A DNA stretch of 64,000 bases, from the NCBI GenBank assembly GCA_017513525.1, contig JAFXFC010000048.1, positions 140,934 to 204,933 of the forward strand. The letters run 5' to 3'. The translations under genes and the position numbers were made by a program. Source of the DNA: Clostridia bacterium. GTDB lineage: Bacteria; Bacillota; Clostridia; Oscillospirales; Acutalibacteraceae. Below are positions 8,733-16,834 of this stretch, in pieces (positions within the stretch are counted from its first letter, which is position 1; each line of letters begins with the position of its first letter). The notes beneath the pieces were generated by a model. The model ran no database searches, had not been told where the DNA came from, and saw only the letters and a program-made list of their open reading frames with translations.

Positions 8733-9284
8733 ATGAATATTGACGATTTACTTAATCAGCTTGAAGACATTCTTGAAGAAGGAAAATATCCCTTTGGCGG
8801 AAGCAAGGTAAAGGTTGATGCAGATGCTATCCGCTCAATTCTTAATGACATTCGCGTAGGTCTTCCCGATGAGGTTATCAAAGCAAGACAGATAGCTTCT
8901 GAAAGAAAGGCAATTCTCTCACAGGCAAATGATGCAGCTGAAGTTAAAATCAGACAAGCTGAATCTCAGGCTCGCAAGCTCGTTGAGGATCATGAGATCA
9001 CTAAGGGTGCTCAGCTTAATGCTGCTGAGATAATTGCTGATGCAAAGAAGCAGGCTGCAGAGATTATTGAAAAGGCAAAAGCTAACTCAAATGAGATAGT
9101 AGACAACGCTCAGAAATGGGCAAGCGATCTTCGCAGCAGCGCAAGCAGTTTTGTTGAAACAATAATGAATGAAAGTGATGAAATTCTCACTCAGAGTATA
9201 GAAGACTTTACAAAGAGTCTTAATAAGGTCAGAATTGCTTCTCAGCATCTTAAGAGCGTGACTGCAAAAAAATCAGGACAGTAA
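8733..9284 (+). CDS. Coiled-coil protein, often misnamed ATPase
   Basis: A soluble 183-residue protein dominated by a long Ala/Glu/Lys/Gln-rich helix (residues about 55-145, heptad-like AEIIADAKKQAAEIIEKAKAN). Proteins like this beside coaD in Clostridia are commonly labelled H+-ATPase subunit H because of the coiled coil; there is no ATPase motif. The N-terminal MNIDDLLNQLEDILEE resembles DivIVA-neighbourhood proteins only loosely. It starts five bases after coaD. A role in cell-division or envelope scaffolding is possible but not shown. Confidence 0.7.
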   Translation: MNIDDLLNQLEDILEEGKYPFGGSKVKVDADAIRSILNDIRVGLPDEVIKARQIASERKAILSQANDAAEVKIRQAESQARKLVEDHEITKGAQLNAAEIIADAKKQAAEIIEKAKANSNEIVDNAQKWASDLRSSASSFVETIMNESDEILTQSIEDFTKSLNKVRIASQHLKSVTAKKSGQ

Positions 9285-9303
9285 AACAGTAATACGGATT
9301 CAG

Positions 9304-9330
9304 CGCCTCGCATATTAATGTGCGAGGTGT
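9304..9330 (+). terminator. Hairpin at the end of the rsmD-coaD operon
   Basis: CCTCGCA (9306-9312) pairs with TGCGAGG (9321-9327), extendable to nine pairs, followed by TGTTTGTTT. The right arm contains GAGGTG, the likely ribosome binding site of the next gene, so it may also gate translation. Confidence 0.45.
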
Positions 9331-9336
9331 TTGTTT

Positions 9337-9786
9337 GTGAAAGCTTTTATTTGCAGGTATCCTAAAAATCATATTACTGATATTTTACTGAGCCTGTTTT
9401 GTATATTTACTATATGTCTTATTTTGCAGAATTCTGACACTAAGAACATAATATATTGTTATTCTGAAAACGAAAGAATTGATTTTCTGAATATTAACGG
9501 TTGGGTCGTTGATGAATCAACAGGAGAATATTCTGAAATAAGTTTACCGAATGTTATTGATGAAACCTTTGAGGAATATATTGAACTGCAAAAGGAGCAA
9601 GGCTTCGACTTGATGCCGTATATCGGTAAAAGTGTTCAAAAATATACTTATGAGGTTTTAAATTATCCCGGCTACGAAAATTCAGGCGGTATTTTTGCTA
9701 CTATATTTGTTTATTCAGATAAAATAATAGCTGCTGATATTTATTCAGCTGCAATTGACGGTTTTATTCAAGGAGTGATATCCTGA
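9337..9786 (+). CDS. DUF4830-like membrane-anchored protein
   Basis: A 149-residue protein with one N-terminal hydrophobic segment (ITDILLSLFCIFTICLILQ, about residues 12-30), consistent with a membrane anchor or signal peptide. The exported part has the features I associate with DUF4830: FLNINGWVV, then FEEYIELQKEQGFDLMPYIGKSVQKYTYEV, then IIAADIYSAAIDGFIQGV. Its function is unknown. A GTG start at 9337 has GAGGTG seven bases upstream; a TTG at 9331 is the alternative. It ends six bases before the pseudouridine synthase start, so the two are probably co-transcribed. Confidence 0.7.
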   Translation: MKAFICRYPKNHITDILLSLFCIFTICLILQNSDTKNIIYCYSENERIDFLNINGWVVDESTGEYSEISLPNVIDETFEEYIELQKEQGFDLMPYIGKSVQKYTYEVLNYPGYENSGGIFATIFVYSDKIIAADIYSAAIDGFIQGVIS

Positions 9787-9791
9787 TATCT

Positions 9792-10529
9792 ATGGAAACG
9801 ATAAGATTGGACAAATTTTTGTCATCTCAGCTTAATATTTCCAGAACTGATGCAAAAAAGCTACTTCGACAGGGAGGCGTTTTGGTTAACAGCATCATTG
9901 CTAAGAAAGCAGATGCTGCTATAAACCCTCAAACCGATAAGGTCTCAGTTAACGGAAATGTAATTGAATATAAGAAGCATATCTATATAATGCTTAATAA
10001 ACCCAAGGGAATAGTTTCCGCTACAACAGACGGAAGAGATAAGACTGTTATAGATATATTACCCGATAAATTAAAGCGAAGCGGACTTTTTCCTGCAGGA
10101 AGACTTGATAAAGACACTACAGGCTTCACGCTGATAACAGATGACGGTGAGTTTGCTCATAATATTCTTTCTCCCTCTCACCATGTAAAAAAGACATATA
10201 TTGTGGAAGTCGGAAGAAAAGTTACTGAAGATGAAATGAAGCGATTTATTGACGGCATGATGATAGGTGATGAACTTTTTAAGCCTGCACAGCTTCGTTT
10301 TATGTCCGAAAATGCAGATACAGGCAATTTTCAATATGAAATAAAAATTATAGAAGGAAGATATCATCAGATAAAAAGAATGTTCGCATCTGTTTCCAAT
10401 CCTGTTTTAGAGCTCACCCGAACAGCGATAGGCGGATTAGAGCTTGATACCGGGCTGAATCCCGGAGAAGCGCGTGAAATTACAAAAAAAGAGCTTGATA
10501 AAATTACTGAGAAAAAAAATATTAATTGA
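9792..10529 (+). CDS. RsuA/RluB-family pseudouridine synthase
   Basis: A 245-residue rRNA pseudouridine synthase. An N-terminal S4 RNA-binding domain (IRLDKFLSSQLNISRTDAKKLLRQGGVLVN) is followed by the catalytic domain with GRLDKDTTGF, whose Asp is the nucleophile, and RYHQIKRMFAS near the end. Length and layout best fit RsuA (16S U516), but RluB-type 23S enzymes cannot be excluded. A strong terminator follows. Confidence 0.92.
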   Translation: METIRLDKFLSSQLNISRTDAKKLLRQGGVLVNSIIAKKADAAINPQTDKVSVNGNVIEYKKHIYIMLNKPKGIVSATTDGRDKTVIDILPDKLKRSGLFPAGRLDKDTTGFTLITDDGEFAHNILSPSHHVKKTYIVEVGRKVTEDEMKRFIDGMMIGDELFKPAQLRFMSENADTGNFQYEIKIIEGRYHQIKRMFASVSNPVLELTRTAIGGLELDTGLNPGEAREITKKELDKITEKKNIN

Positions 10530-10538
10530 ATTAGTAAA

Positions 10539-10592
10539 AATACACAACAGCCAAATTTACAAAAAAGTAGATATGCTGTTGTGTATTTTTTC
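10539..10592 (+). terminator. Strong intrinsic terminator
   Basis: A 13-bp perfect stem, left arm 10539-10551 and right arm 10575-10587, followed by TTTTTC. It closes the DUF4830-pseudouridine synthase unit. Confidence 0.85.
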
Positions 10593-10664
10593 TTATAATA
10601 TGAGCAAAACACACCGAAATGAATAAAAAACAGGCATTTTTTTGTAATATTTTATTAAAGCCAC

Positions 10665-10693
10665 TTGCATTATACGATAAAAATGTGTATAAT
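10665..10693 (+). promoter_or_regulatory. Sigma-A promoter of the PucR/CdaR-type regulator
   Basis: TTGCAT (10665-10670), 17-base spacer, TATAAT (10688-10693). It shows that the open frame upstream of 10763 is untranslated leader. Confidence 0.75.
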
Positions 10694-10771
10694 ACCTATG
10701 TTAATGTTGTGAAATTGTATAAATTTCGAAAAACGATTAAAAAATATCATAAATTTGAAAGGATGAATATT

Positions 10772-11857
10772 ATGTCAAACCGTCTTTTTCAGAGCGTTAT
10801 TCATCATATGAAAGAAGCAGTAGGCAGAACTATAGGGGTTATAGATGAGTCAGGAACAATTATTGCCTGTACCGAGCTTACCCGAATCGGTGATGTTGTA
10901 AATCTTGGTTCTTCTGATGTTCTTTCTGCTAATTCAGTTATCAGTATTAATGGGAATACATATAAGCCCTTCGGTTCTCTCATGCAGCCGGAATATATTG
11001 TATTTGTTGAGGGTAATGATGCTTTAGCAGAAAAATATGTTTCAATTCTTGCTGTGTCACTTTCAAGCATAAAACAGTATTATGATGAGAAATATGACAG
11101 AGGAAATTTCATTAAAAATGTAATGCTTGACAATATTCTCCCCGGTGATATTTATCTTAAAGCAAGAGAGCTTCATTTTAATAATGACTCTATCCGCGTT
11201 GTTCTTCTTGTTCGTTTTTCAGAAGTTTGCGAGTCCAACATGTTTGATACCATTCAATCGCTTTTCCCCGATAAGAATAAAGATTTTGTAATAAGTGTAA
11301 ATGAAAACGATGTTGCCATTATCAAGGATATTCCCGCAGCAACTGATAGTAAGGATCTTGAAAAGCTTGCGCGTTCTGTTATCGATTCTTTCGGTTCCGA
11401 TGTTCCCGGACAGGCTGTAGTGGGTATAGGAACTGCTGTTAAGAGCATCAAGGATCTTGCAAAATCTTTCAAGGAAGCTCAGGTTGCTCTTGAAGTCGGC
11501 AAGGTTTTTGACACAGAAAAAGTTATTATAAGCTGTGAAAATCTCGGTATTGCCCGTCTTATTTATCAGCTTCCTACAACTCTTTGCGACATGTTCCTTA
11601 AAGAAGTATTTAAGGTCGGTTCAATAGATACACTTGATCATGAAACATTATTTACAATTCAAAAATTCTTTGAAAATAATCTTAATGTTTCGGAAACTTC
11701 AAGAAAGCTGTTTGTACATAGAAATACTCTTGTTTACAGACTTGAAAAAATCAGAAAGCTTACGGGACTTGACCTCAGAGAATTTGACGATGCTATTGTT
11801 TTCAAAGTAGCTCTTATGGTCAAAAAATATCTTGACTCCTCTCCCATTAAATATTAA
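10772..11857 (+). CDS. PucR/CdaR-type HTH transcriptional regulator
   Basis: A 361-residue regulator. The C-terminal PucR-type winged helix-turn-helix is clear: FENNLNVSETSRKLFVHRNTLVYRLEKIRKLTGLDL in segments around residues 300-335. The middle region (GQAVVGIGTAVKSIKDLAKSFKEAQVALEVG) is the GGDEF-like domain of this family, and the N-terminus resembles a sugar-diacid-sensing or GAF-like domain. CdaR-type proteins usually activate sugar-acid catabolism; no such target is adjacent. The start at 10772 (or 10763) follows GAAAGGA. It precedes ftsE by 55 bases. Confidence 0.82.
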   Translation: MSNRLFQSVIHHMKEAVGRTIGVIDESGTIIACTELTRIGDVVNLGSSDVLSANSVISINGNTYKPFGSLMQPEYIVFVEGNDALAEKYVSILAVSLSSIKQYYDEKYDRGNFIKNVMLDNILPGDIYLKARELHFNNDSIRVVLLVRFSEVCESNMFDTIQSLFPDKNKDFVISVNENDVAIIKDIPAATDSKDLEKLARSVIDSFGSDVPGQAVVGIGTAVKSIKDLAKSFKEAQVALEVGKVFDTEKVIISCENLGIARLIYQLPTTLCDMFLKEVFKVGSIDTLDHETLFTIQKFFENNLNVSETSRKLFVHRNTLVYRLEKIRKLTGLDLREFDDAIVFKVALMVKKYLDSSPIKY

Positions 11858-11912
11858 TTTTATGTTTTTTTAAGCTTAGTTTGCTAATACTCTTTAAAAA
11901 AGGATTATTTTT

Positions 11913-12764
11913 ATGATAGATTTTTCCGGAGTGTCAAAAACATATCCAAACGGTACACACGCGCTTAATAATGTTAATATTCATATTGACAGAGGCGAGT
12001 TTGTTTTTATTATCGGTTCTTCAGGAGCAGGTAAGAGTACCTTCCTTAAAATGATAATGCGTGAAGAAGTTCCTTCTTCGGGCGGTATAGTTATTGACGG
12101 AATTGAACTTAACTCATTAAAAGCAAGTAAGATTCCTTATTACAGAAGAAAGCTCGGTATCGTTTTTCAGGATTTCAGACTTATTCCAAACAGAACCGTT
12201 TACGATAATGTTGCTTTTGCAATGCATGTTATCGGAGCTAAAAATAAGGATATTTCACGAAGAGTTGCATATGCTTTAAGCCTTGTCGGACTCAGTGTTA
12301 AGGCTAAATGTTATCCGAATGAGCTTTCCGGCGGTGAACAGCAAAGAGTAGCCCTTGCAAGAGCACTTGTTAATAAGGCTGATATTATAGTTGCTGATGA
12401 ACCTACAGGAAACATAGATCCCGAAATGTCCCGTGAAATAGTTGATCTGCTCAGCCATATTAACGCAAATAACAACACAACTATTATTATGGTTACTCAT
12501 GAAGTTGATCTTGTTAAACAATATAATAAACGCATGATCACTATTAAAAACGGTACTGTTATATCGGATACTGCTCATCCTGAAATAATAGTCGAAGAAA
12601 TTCCCGAAAGAGTAGAAACCGCCCCCCGCGCTTTCTATGAAGCACCGTTAGAGGATGATGATATCGAATCATTTATACAAAACTACGGTAAACATTCAGC
12701 TGATACAGCCAATTCCTCTGAAAATAATGCTGAAACTGCGAATTCAGAAGATTCTGCTGTTTGA
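11913..12764 (+). CDS. ftsE: Cell division ATP-binding protein FtsE
   Basis: The ABC ATPase of the FtsEX complex, which couples cytokinesis or elongation to peptidoglycan hydrolase activation. Walker A is GSSGAGKST (residues 35-43), the signature LSGGEQQR and Walker B IIVADEPTGNID follow, and the switch His is in MVTHEVD. At 283 residues it is about 55 longer than usual FtsE (about 228). The extra C-terminal tail is acidic and Asn/Ser-rich and has no known domain. ftsX follows after 16 bases. Confidence 0.95.
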   Translation: MIDFSGVSKTYPNGTHALNNVNIHIDRGEFVFIIGSSGAGKSTFLKMIMREEVPSSGGIVIDGIELNSLKASKIPYYRRKLGIVFQDFRLIPNRTVYDNVAFAMHVIGAKNKDISRRVAYALSLVGLSVKAKCYPNELSGGEQQRVALARALVNKADIIVADEPTGNIDPEMSREIVDLLSHINANNNTTIIMVTHEVDLVKQYNKRMITIKNGTVISDTAHPEIIVEEIPERVETAPRAFYEAPLEDDDIESFIQNYGKHSADTANSSENNAETANSEDSAV

Positions 12765-12780
12765 TTTGAAAGGTTAGACT

Positions 12781-13698
12781 ATGAAAAACAGAAACATTCG
12801 CTATCTTACCCATGAGGGTATAAAAAATATAGGCATTAACAGACTTATGTCTGTTGCATCAATTGCTGTTTTGATGTCTTGCCTTGTAATAATAGGATTT
12901 GCATTATTGCTCTTTCTCAATGTAGATTCTTTACTGCAAAATATAGAATCACAAAATGTTGTAATGGCATTCTGCGAGGTAGGTGCATCTGAAGACGAAG
13001 TTTCTTCTACCGAAATCAAGCTCAAGTCCATTGATAATATATCAACCTGTGAATTTGTATCTAAGGCAGAAGCATATGATTCCGTTGTTGCTTCCTTGGG
13101 TGCTGATGCTGAGATATTAAGTAATATTGACGATTCATTTTTACCTGATGGATTCAGAATCACCATTAATGATATGAGTCTTTTTGTTGAAACCGTTTCC
13201 AAAATTCAGGCGGTTGATACAATAGCAAGTGTTCAACAGAACAGTGATCTCGCTGAAAAATTTCAAGAAATTCGTTCTGCTGTTACTTATATCAGCATAG
13301 GTGTTATTATTGTTTTGTTCATTGTTTCAATGTTTATCATTGCAAATACTGTCAGAATAACAATGTTTTCACGAAAACTTGAAATCAGTATAATGAAAGC
13401 CGTCGGAGCAACTAATTGGTTTATCAGATGGCCGTTTCTTATTGAAGGTATAACACTTGGTCTTATTGCATCGGTATTTTCATTTGCTGTACTGGCATTA
13501 TTATATAATGCTCTTGGCGGTGCATTCTCTTCGATATTCGGAATATTGGGCAATACGATCGTTAATTTCTGGGATTATTCATTACTGATTTTCGGTGGCT
13601 TCGTGATTGTCAGCTTGATTACAGGCGGACTTGGCAGCCTTGTTTCAATGCGTCGTTATCTTAAAGAGCAAGGGAGTGTAGTTCTTGATGAAAACTGA
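12781..13698 (+). CDS. ftsX: Cell division permease FtsX
   Basis: A 305-residue membrane partner of FtsE. It has one N-terminal transmembrane helix (near 22-45), an extracellular domain (about 50-165) that in Gram-positives binds the M23 or NlpC/P60 hydrolase, and three C-terminal helices. The conserved RKLEISIMKAVGATNWFIRWPFLIEG motif is present in parts before the last helices. It overlaps the peptidase gene by 11 bases, supporting direct coupling to that hydrolase. Confidence 0.95.
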   Translation: MKNRNIRYLTHEGIKNIGINRLMSVASIAVLMSCLVIIGFALLLFLNVDSLLQNIESQNVVMAFCEVGASEDEVSSTEIKLKSIDNISTCEFVSKAEAYDSVVASLGADAEILSNIDDSFLPDGFRITINDMSLFVETVSKIQAVDTIASVQQNSDLAEKFQEIRSAVTYISIGVIIVLFIVSMFIIANTVRITMFSRKLEISIMKAVGATNWFIRWPFLIEGITLGLIASVFSFAVLALLYNALGGAFSSIFGILGNTIVNFWDYSLLIFGGFVIVSLITGGLGSLVSMRRYLKEQGSVVLDEN

Positions 13699-15019
13699 TT
13701 TTCTGAAAAAATTCATTTCCTTTTCCCTTACTTTTGTTTTTATTTTCCTGTTGTCGTTTGAATCAATAGCAACTATCAGCAGTTCGGATCAGCAGAAAAT
13801 TGATGAATATGAAAAAAAACAGGAAGAATTACAAGACAAAATTGATGCAGCACAGGTTGAAATTGATAAGCTTAAAGAAAATATTGCAGATAAGGAAGAA
13901 TATGCTTCCCAGCTTGCTGTTCAGATAGATAACTATCAGGCTCAGATTGATGTTTTGAATGAAGGAATTGCAGAACTTGAAGCACAAAAAAGCGTCATTC
14001 AGGAAAAAATTGATGAGCTTGATTCTGAAATAGCAAAAATTGAGGCTGATATAAAGCAAAATGAAGAAGATAAAGCTTTAACTGAAGATGAAATTGCAAA
14101 TGTATATCTTGAATTACAAGACAGACTTCGTGAGATTTATGTAAACGGTGCAACCTCAGAACTCGAGCTACTTCTTGATCTTGATCAGAGCAATGATTTT
14201 TCTAATTATCTGATAATTATGGAGCTTTCTCAGCTTCGCGCAAAAAAAGATGAAGAAATGATTCAATCTCTCAATGAAAATATTCGTAAGCTTGATCTAT
14301 TAACCGCTGAATATAATCTGATGATTGACGAAATCGAAGTTAAAAGAGAAGAGCATCAGGTTCAGGTTGACGAGCTGAATGTCAAGGAAAATGAAATCGT
14401 TGTTTCAAAATCCAAGCTTGTTGACTCACAGGATGAACTTGTTACCTTGCAGGAAGAGGCTTATGCCTATATTCGTGAACTTGATGCAGAAAGTGCAGCT
14501 TATGAGAAGCTGGTAGCAAGCTATGAAGCTGACATTAAAGCGTTTGAAAATAAGATTGATGAAATTATTAACGGTGCATCAAAAGGCAATGCTGATATAG
14601 CTTCAAAGCCCGGCGGATTTATCTGGCCTTTGCAGTACAGTGATGTATATATTTCATCCTCATATGGTTACAGATATGATCCGATATCAGGTGTTTATAA
14701 GCTTCACGGAGGCACAGATACTTGCTGTTGGAGTGGAACTATGGGTAAGGCTGTTCGTGCAGCAGCCTCCGGAACTGTTATCATATCTACATATCACTCA
14801 GCCTACGGATACTATGTCGGTGTGGATCATGGTGACGGTATTGTCACTATATATGCACATAACAGCTCACTTAATGTTTCTGTGGGACAAAGTGTTCAGC
14901 AAGGTGATATTGTTGCTTATGCCGGTTCAACAGGTTATTCAACCGGTGCACACTGTCATTTTGAAGTTCGCTTAAACGGCACAAAAGTAAACCCGACAGG
15001 ATATGCTTCTTTGCCGTAA
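13688..15019 (+). CDS. FtsEX-associated murein hydrolase activator, M23 peptidase
   Basis: A secreted 443-residue EnvC/PcsB-like protein. It has a signal peptide (first about 28 residues), a long coiled coil (about 35-290) as in EnvC and PcsB, and a C-terminal LytM/M23 domain. Zinc ligands appear intact: HGGTD (His near 340, Asp near 344) and HCHFEV (His 424), so it may itself be an endopeptidase rather than an inactive activator such as EnvC. It starts inside the ftsX 3' end, and the complex partner is presumably the FtsX extracellular domain. Confidence 0.92.
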   Translation: MKTDFLKKFISFSLTFVFIFLLSFESIATISSSDQQKIDEYEKKQEELQDKIDAAQVEIDKLKENIADKEEYASQLAVQIDNYQAQIDVLNEGIAELEAQKSVIQEKIDELDSEIAKIEADIKQNEEDKALTEDEIANVYLELQDRLREIYVNGATSELELLLDLDQSNDFSNYLIIMELSQLRAKKDEEMIQSLNENIRKLDLLTAEYNLMIDEIEVKREEHQVQVDELNVKENEIVVSKSKLVDSQDELVTLQEEAYAYIRELDAESAAYEKLVASYEADIKAFENKIDEIINGASKGNADIASKPGGFIWPLQYSDVYISSSYGYRYDPISGVYKLHGGTDTCCWSGTMGKAVRAAASGTVIISTYHSAYGYYVGVDHGDGIVTIYAHNSSLNVSVGQSVQQGDIVAYAGSTGYSTGAHCHFEVRLNGTKVNPTGYASLP

Positions 15020-15043
15020 ATTATTCTGAAAGTTGAATTTTTT

Positions 15044-16258
15044 ATGAGTAAAAAAATACCATTAGGTATAACTATCGCTTTAGTATTAATTTCAATATTT
15101 GTTTCAACAGTAGCCTCGATTTTCATTTTTCTTAATTTGTATGATGATCTGCTTCTTGAGCTTCCTCAGAGGGCATCTCAGTATGAAAAATTGGCTGATA
15201 TCGATGAATTAGTACGAAGAGAATATTTCGGTGAAATTAATGGTGAGAGTATTGATAAAAGCCTTGCTACAGGTTATCTCAGCGGTCTTCAGGACAAATA
15301 TTGTTATTATATCTACCCCGAAGATTATTCAGCCTATGAGCATATGATTCAAGGGGTAATGCCGGGTATCGGTATATCTGCTTATTATGATGCTGAAACC
15401 GGTTATCTGAAAACAAGTTATATCTATTCAGATTCTCCCGCTGAGGACAGCGGTATAACAGAGAATTCCTATATTTTAAGTGTAAACGGTAAAAATGTAA
15501 CCGAAGATAATGCCGAAAGCTTATTATCAGAAATTGCTGATGAATATAATAAAAAAATTAAATTAGAATACATTACTTCTGTTTCTGAACAGAATATTTC
15601 TGAAGTAACCTTAACAAGCGGATATCAGCAAAATTCATGCACATATAGAATAGACGGTCCTGTCGGTTATATAAAGCTTTCTTCTTTTTATGAGAATACA
15701 TCTCAAATCTTTGCTGATGCCATAAATTATTTTTCAGAGAACAGTATCAGTGCAATGATACTTGATGTCAGAAATTGTTCGGGCATTAATTATGATGCAG
15801 CAGCTGAACTAATTGATATGATCGTTCCTGTAGGAAGCGAGGGTACAGGTGCTATATATTCTGCGAAGAACTCTGCAGATGAACTTGTAAAGCAAGTATC
15901 TTCAGATGCCGCTTCAATTAATATGACAATTGCAGTATTAATTAATTCCAGAACGGAAAGTGCAGCAGAGCTTGTTGCTTGTGATCTTCGCGATTTCGGA
16001 AAAGCTATTCTTATAGGAGAAAAAACTGCCGGAAATGGTACAATGCAGCAATTATTTAAATTGGATGACGGCGGTGCAGTTTCTTTAACGGTTGCAAAAA
16101 TCATTCCTTATATTAGCGGTAGTTTTGATGAAATCGGTGTAACACCTGACCGTGAAATTATAACTTCGGAATCTTTTAAAAACAGTCTGGATACGGCTGA
16201 AGATTTTTCAGATGATGAACAATATCAGAACGCATATTCATATTTATCAGGCAAATAA
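15044..16258 (+). CDS. Carboxyl-terminal processing protease, S41 family
   Basis: A 404-residue CtpA-type serine protease. An N-terminal membrane anchor (residues about 8-28) is followed by a PDZ domain (GIGISAYYD ... DSPAEDSGI) and the S41 catalytic domain. The predicted nucleophile is Ser306 in RTESAAELVACDL, and the general base Lys327 lies in GEKTAGNG. FtsEX-M23-CtpA order is common in Clostridia. The protease may process envelope hydrolases. The gene is followed by a strong terminator and a palindromic repeat element. Confidence 0.92.
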   Translation: MSKKIPLGITIALVLISIFVSTVASIFIFLNLYDDLLLELPQRASQYEKLADIDELVRREYFGEINGESIDKSLATGYLSGLQDKYCYYIYPEDYSAYEHMIQGVMPGIGISAYYDAETGYLKTSYIYSDSPAEDSGITENSYILSVNGKNVTEDNAESLLSEIADEYNKKIKLEYITSVSEQNISEVTLTSGYQQNSCTYRIDGPVGYIKLSSFYENTSQIFADAINYFSENSISAMILDVRNCSGINYDAAAELIDMIVPVGSEGTGAIYSAKNSADELVKQVSSDAASINMTIAVLINSRTESAAELVACDLRDFGKAILIGEKTAGNGTMQQLFKLDDGGAVSLTVAKIIPYISGSFDEIGVTPDREIITSESFKNSLDTAEDFSDDEQYQNAYSYLSGK

Positions 16259-16260
16259 TA

Positions 16261-16293
16261 AATCAGCATCCTGTCAAAGGATGCTGATTTTAT
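16261..16293 (+). terminator. Terminator of the ftsEX operon
   Basis: AATCAGCATCC (16261-16271) pairs with GGATGCTGATT (16279-16289), followed by TTATTTCTTT. An 11-bp perfect stem. Confidence 0.8.
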
Positions 16294-16381
16294 TTCTTTA
16301 TAGGAAATTCCTTCCTATAAAGAAATAATATTTTATAACATTATAAAAACGCTCGCTACAAGGCGTATGGCGAAGCGTTTT
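16291..16381. repeat. Intergenic palindromic element, copy 1
   Basis: Two stem-loops. The first is a perfect 16-bp inverted repeat (16291-16306 with 16312-16327) around the loop ATTCC. The second is AAAACGCT-CGC (16346-16356) pairing with GCG-A-AGCGTTTT (16370-16381). The same two-part layout recurs at 24001-24130 with partly different but still complementary arms. The second stem may serve as a terminator for the convergent genes. Confidence 0.7.
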
Positions 16382-16393
16382 CTTGTGTCATAT

Positions 16394-16834
16394 TTATTCT
16401 ATAACGATCATTTCTTTAAGGTTTGCAAATATGGCTTCGCCAATACCCGGGACGTTCAATAATTCATTGATGTCATCAAAATCTCCGTTTTCTTTTCTGT
16501 ATTCAATAATTGCCTCTGCCTTTGATGTGCCGATGCCGGGTAAAAGCGATAATTCGAAAATATCGTCACTGTTAATATTCACAGAAAGCTTTTGAGTTTC
16601 ACTATTTTCCTCAGATACTTCAGTAGAAAATGCAGTATAATATTCAGAAATTTCTAAATTTTGTCTATCAGTAAATTTCATTCCGAATAAGTAGATCAGT
16701 AGCATTAGAATAATAGCTGTTAAGATATATATAACAGTATTATCTTTGATTTTCTTATGATTGAAATTATTTGCAATATCTGATTCATCACTTAATCTTG
16801 AAGTTTTTTCTGATTCATTTATATTTTGCATCAT
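16394..16834 (-). CDS. ComEA-like helix-hairpin-helix DNA-binding protein
   Basis: A 146-residue membrane-anchored protein with one transmembrane segment (about residues 32-50) and a C-terminal double HhH domain: ELSLLPGIGTSKAEAIIEYR and ELLNVPGIGEAIFANL. This is the DNA-binding part of ComEA, the competence receptor for incoming double-stranded DNA. The SLBB domain of B. subtilis ComEA is absent, as in many clostridial versions. Its ATG overlaps the stop of the upstream phosphoesterase. ComEC and ComEB are not in the window, so competence is not established. Confidence 0.85.
   Translation of the reverse strand: MMQNINESEKTSRLSDESDIANNFNHKKIKDNTVIYILTAIILMLLIYLFGMKFTDRQNLEISEYYTAFSTEVSEENSETQKLSVNINSDDIFELSLLPGIGTSKAEAIIEYRKENGDFDDINELLNVPGIGEAIFANLKEMIVIE

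Noticed and set aside
10619..10771. Upstream start for the PucR/CdaR-type regulator
   Set aside because: The stretch contains a good promoter (10665-10693) and shows no ribosome site at 10619.
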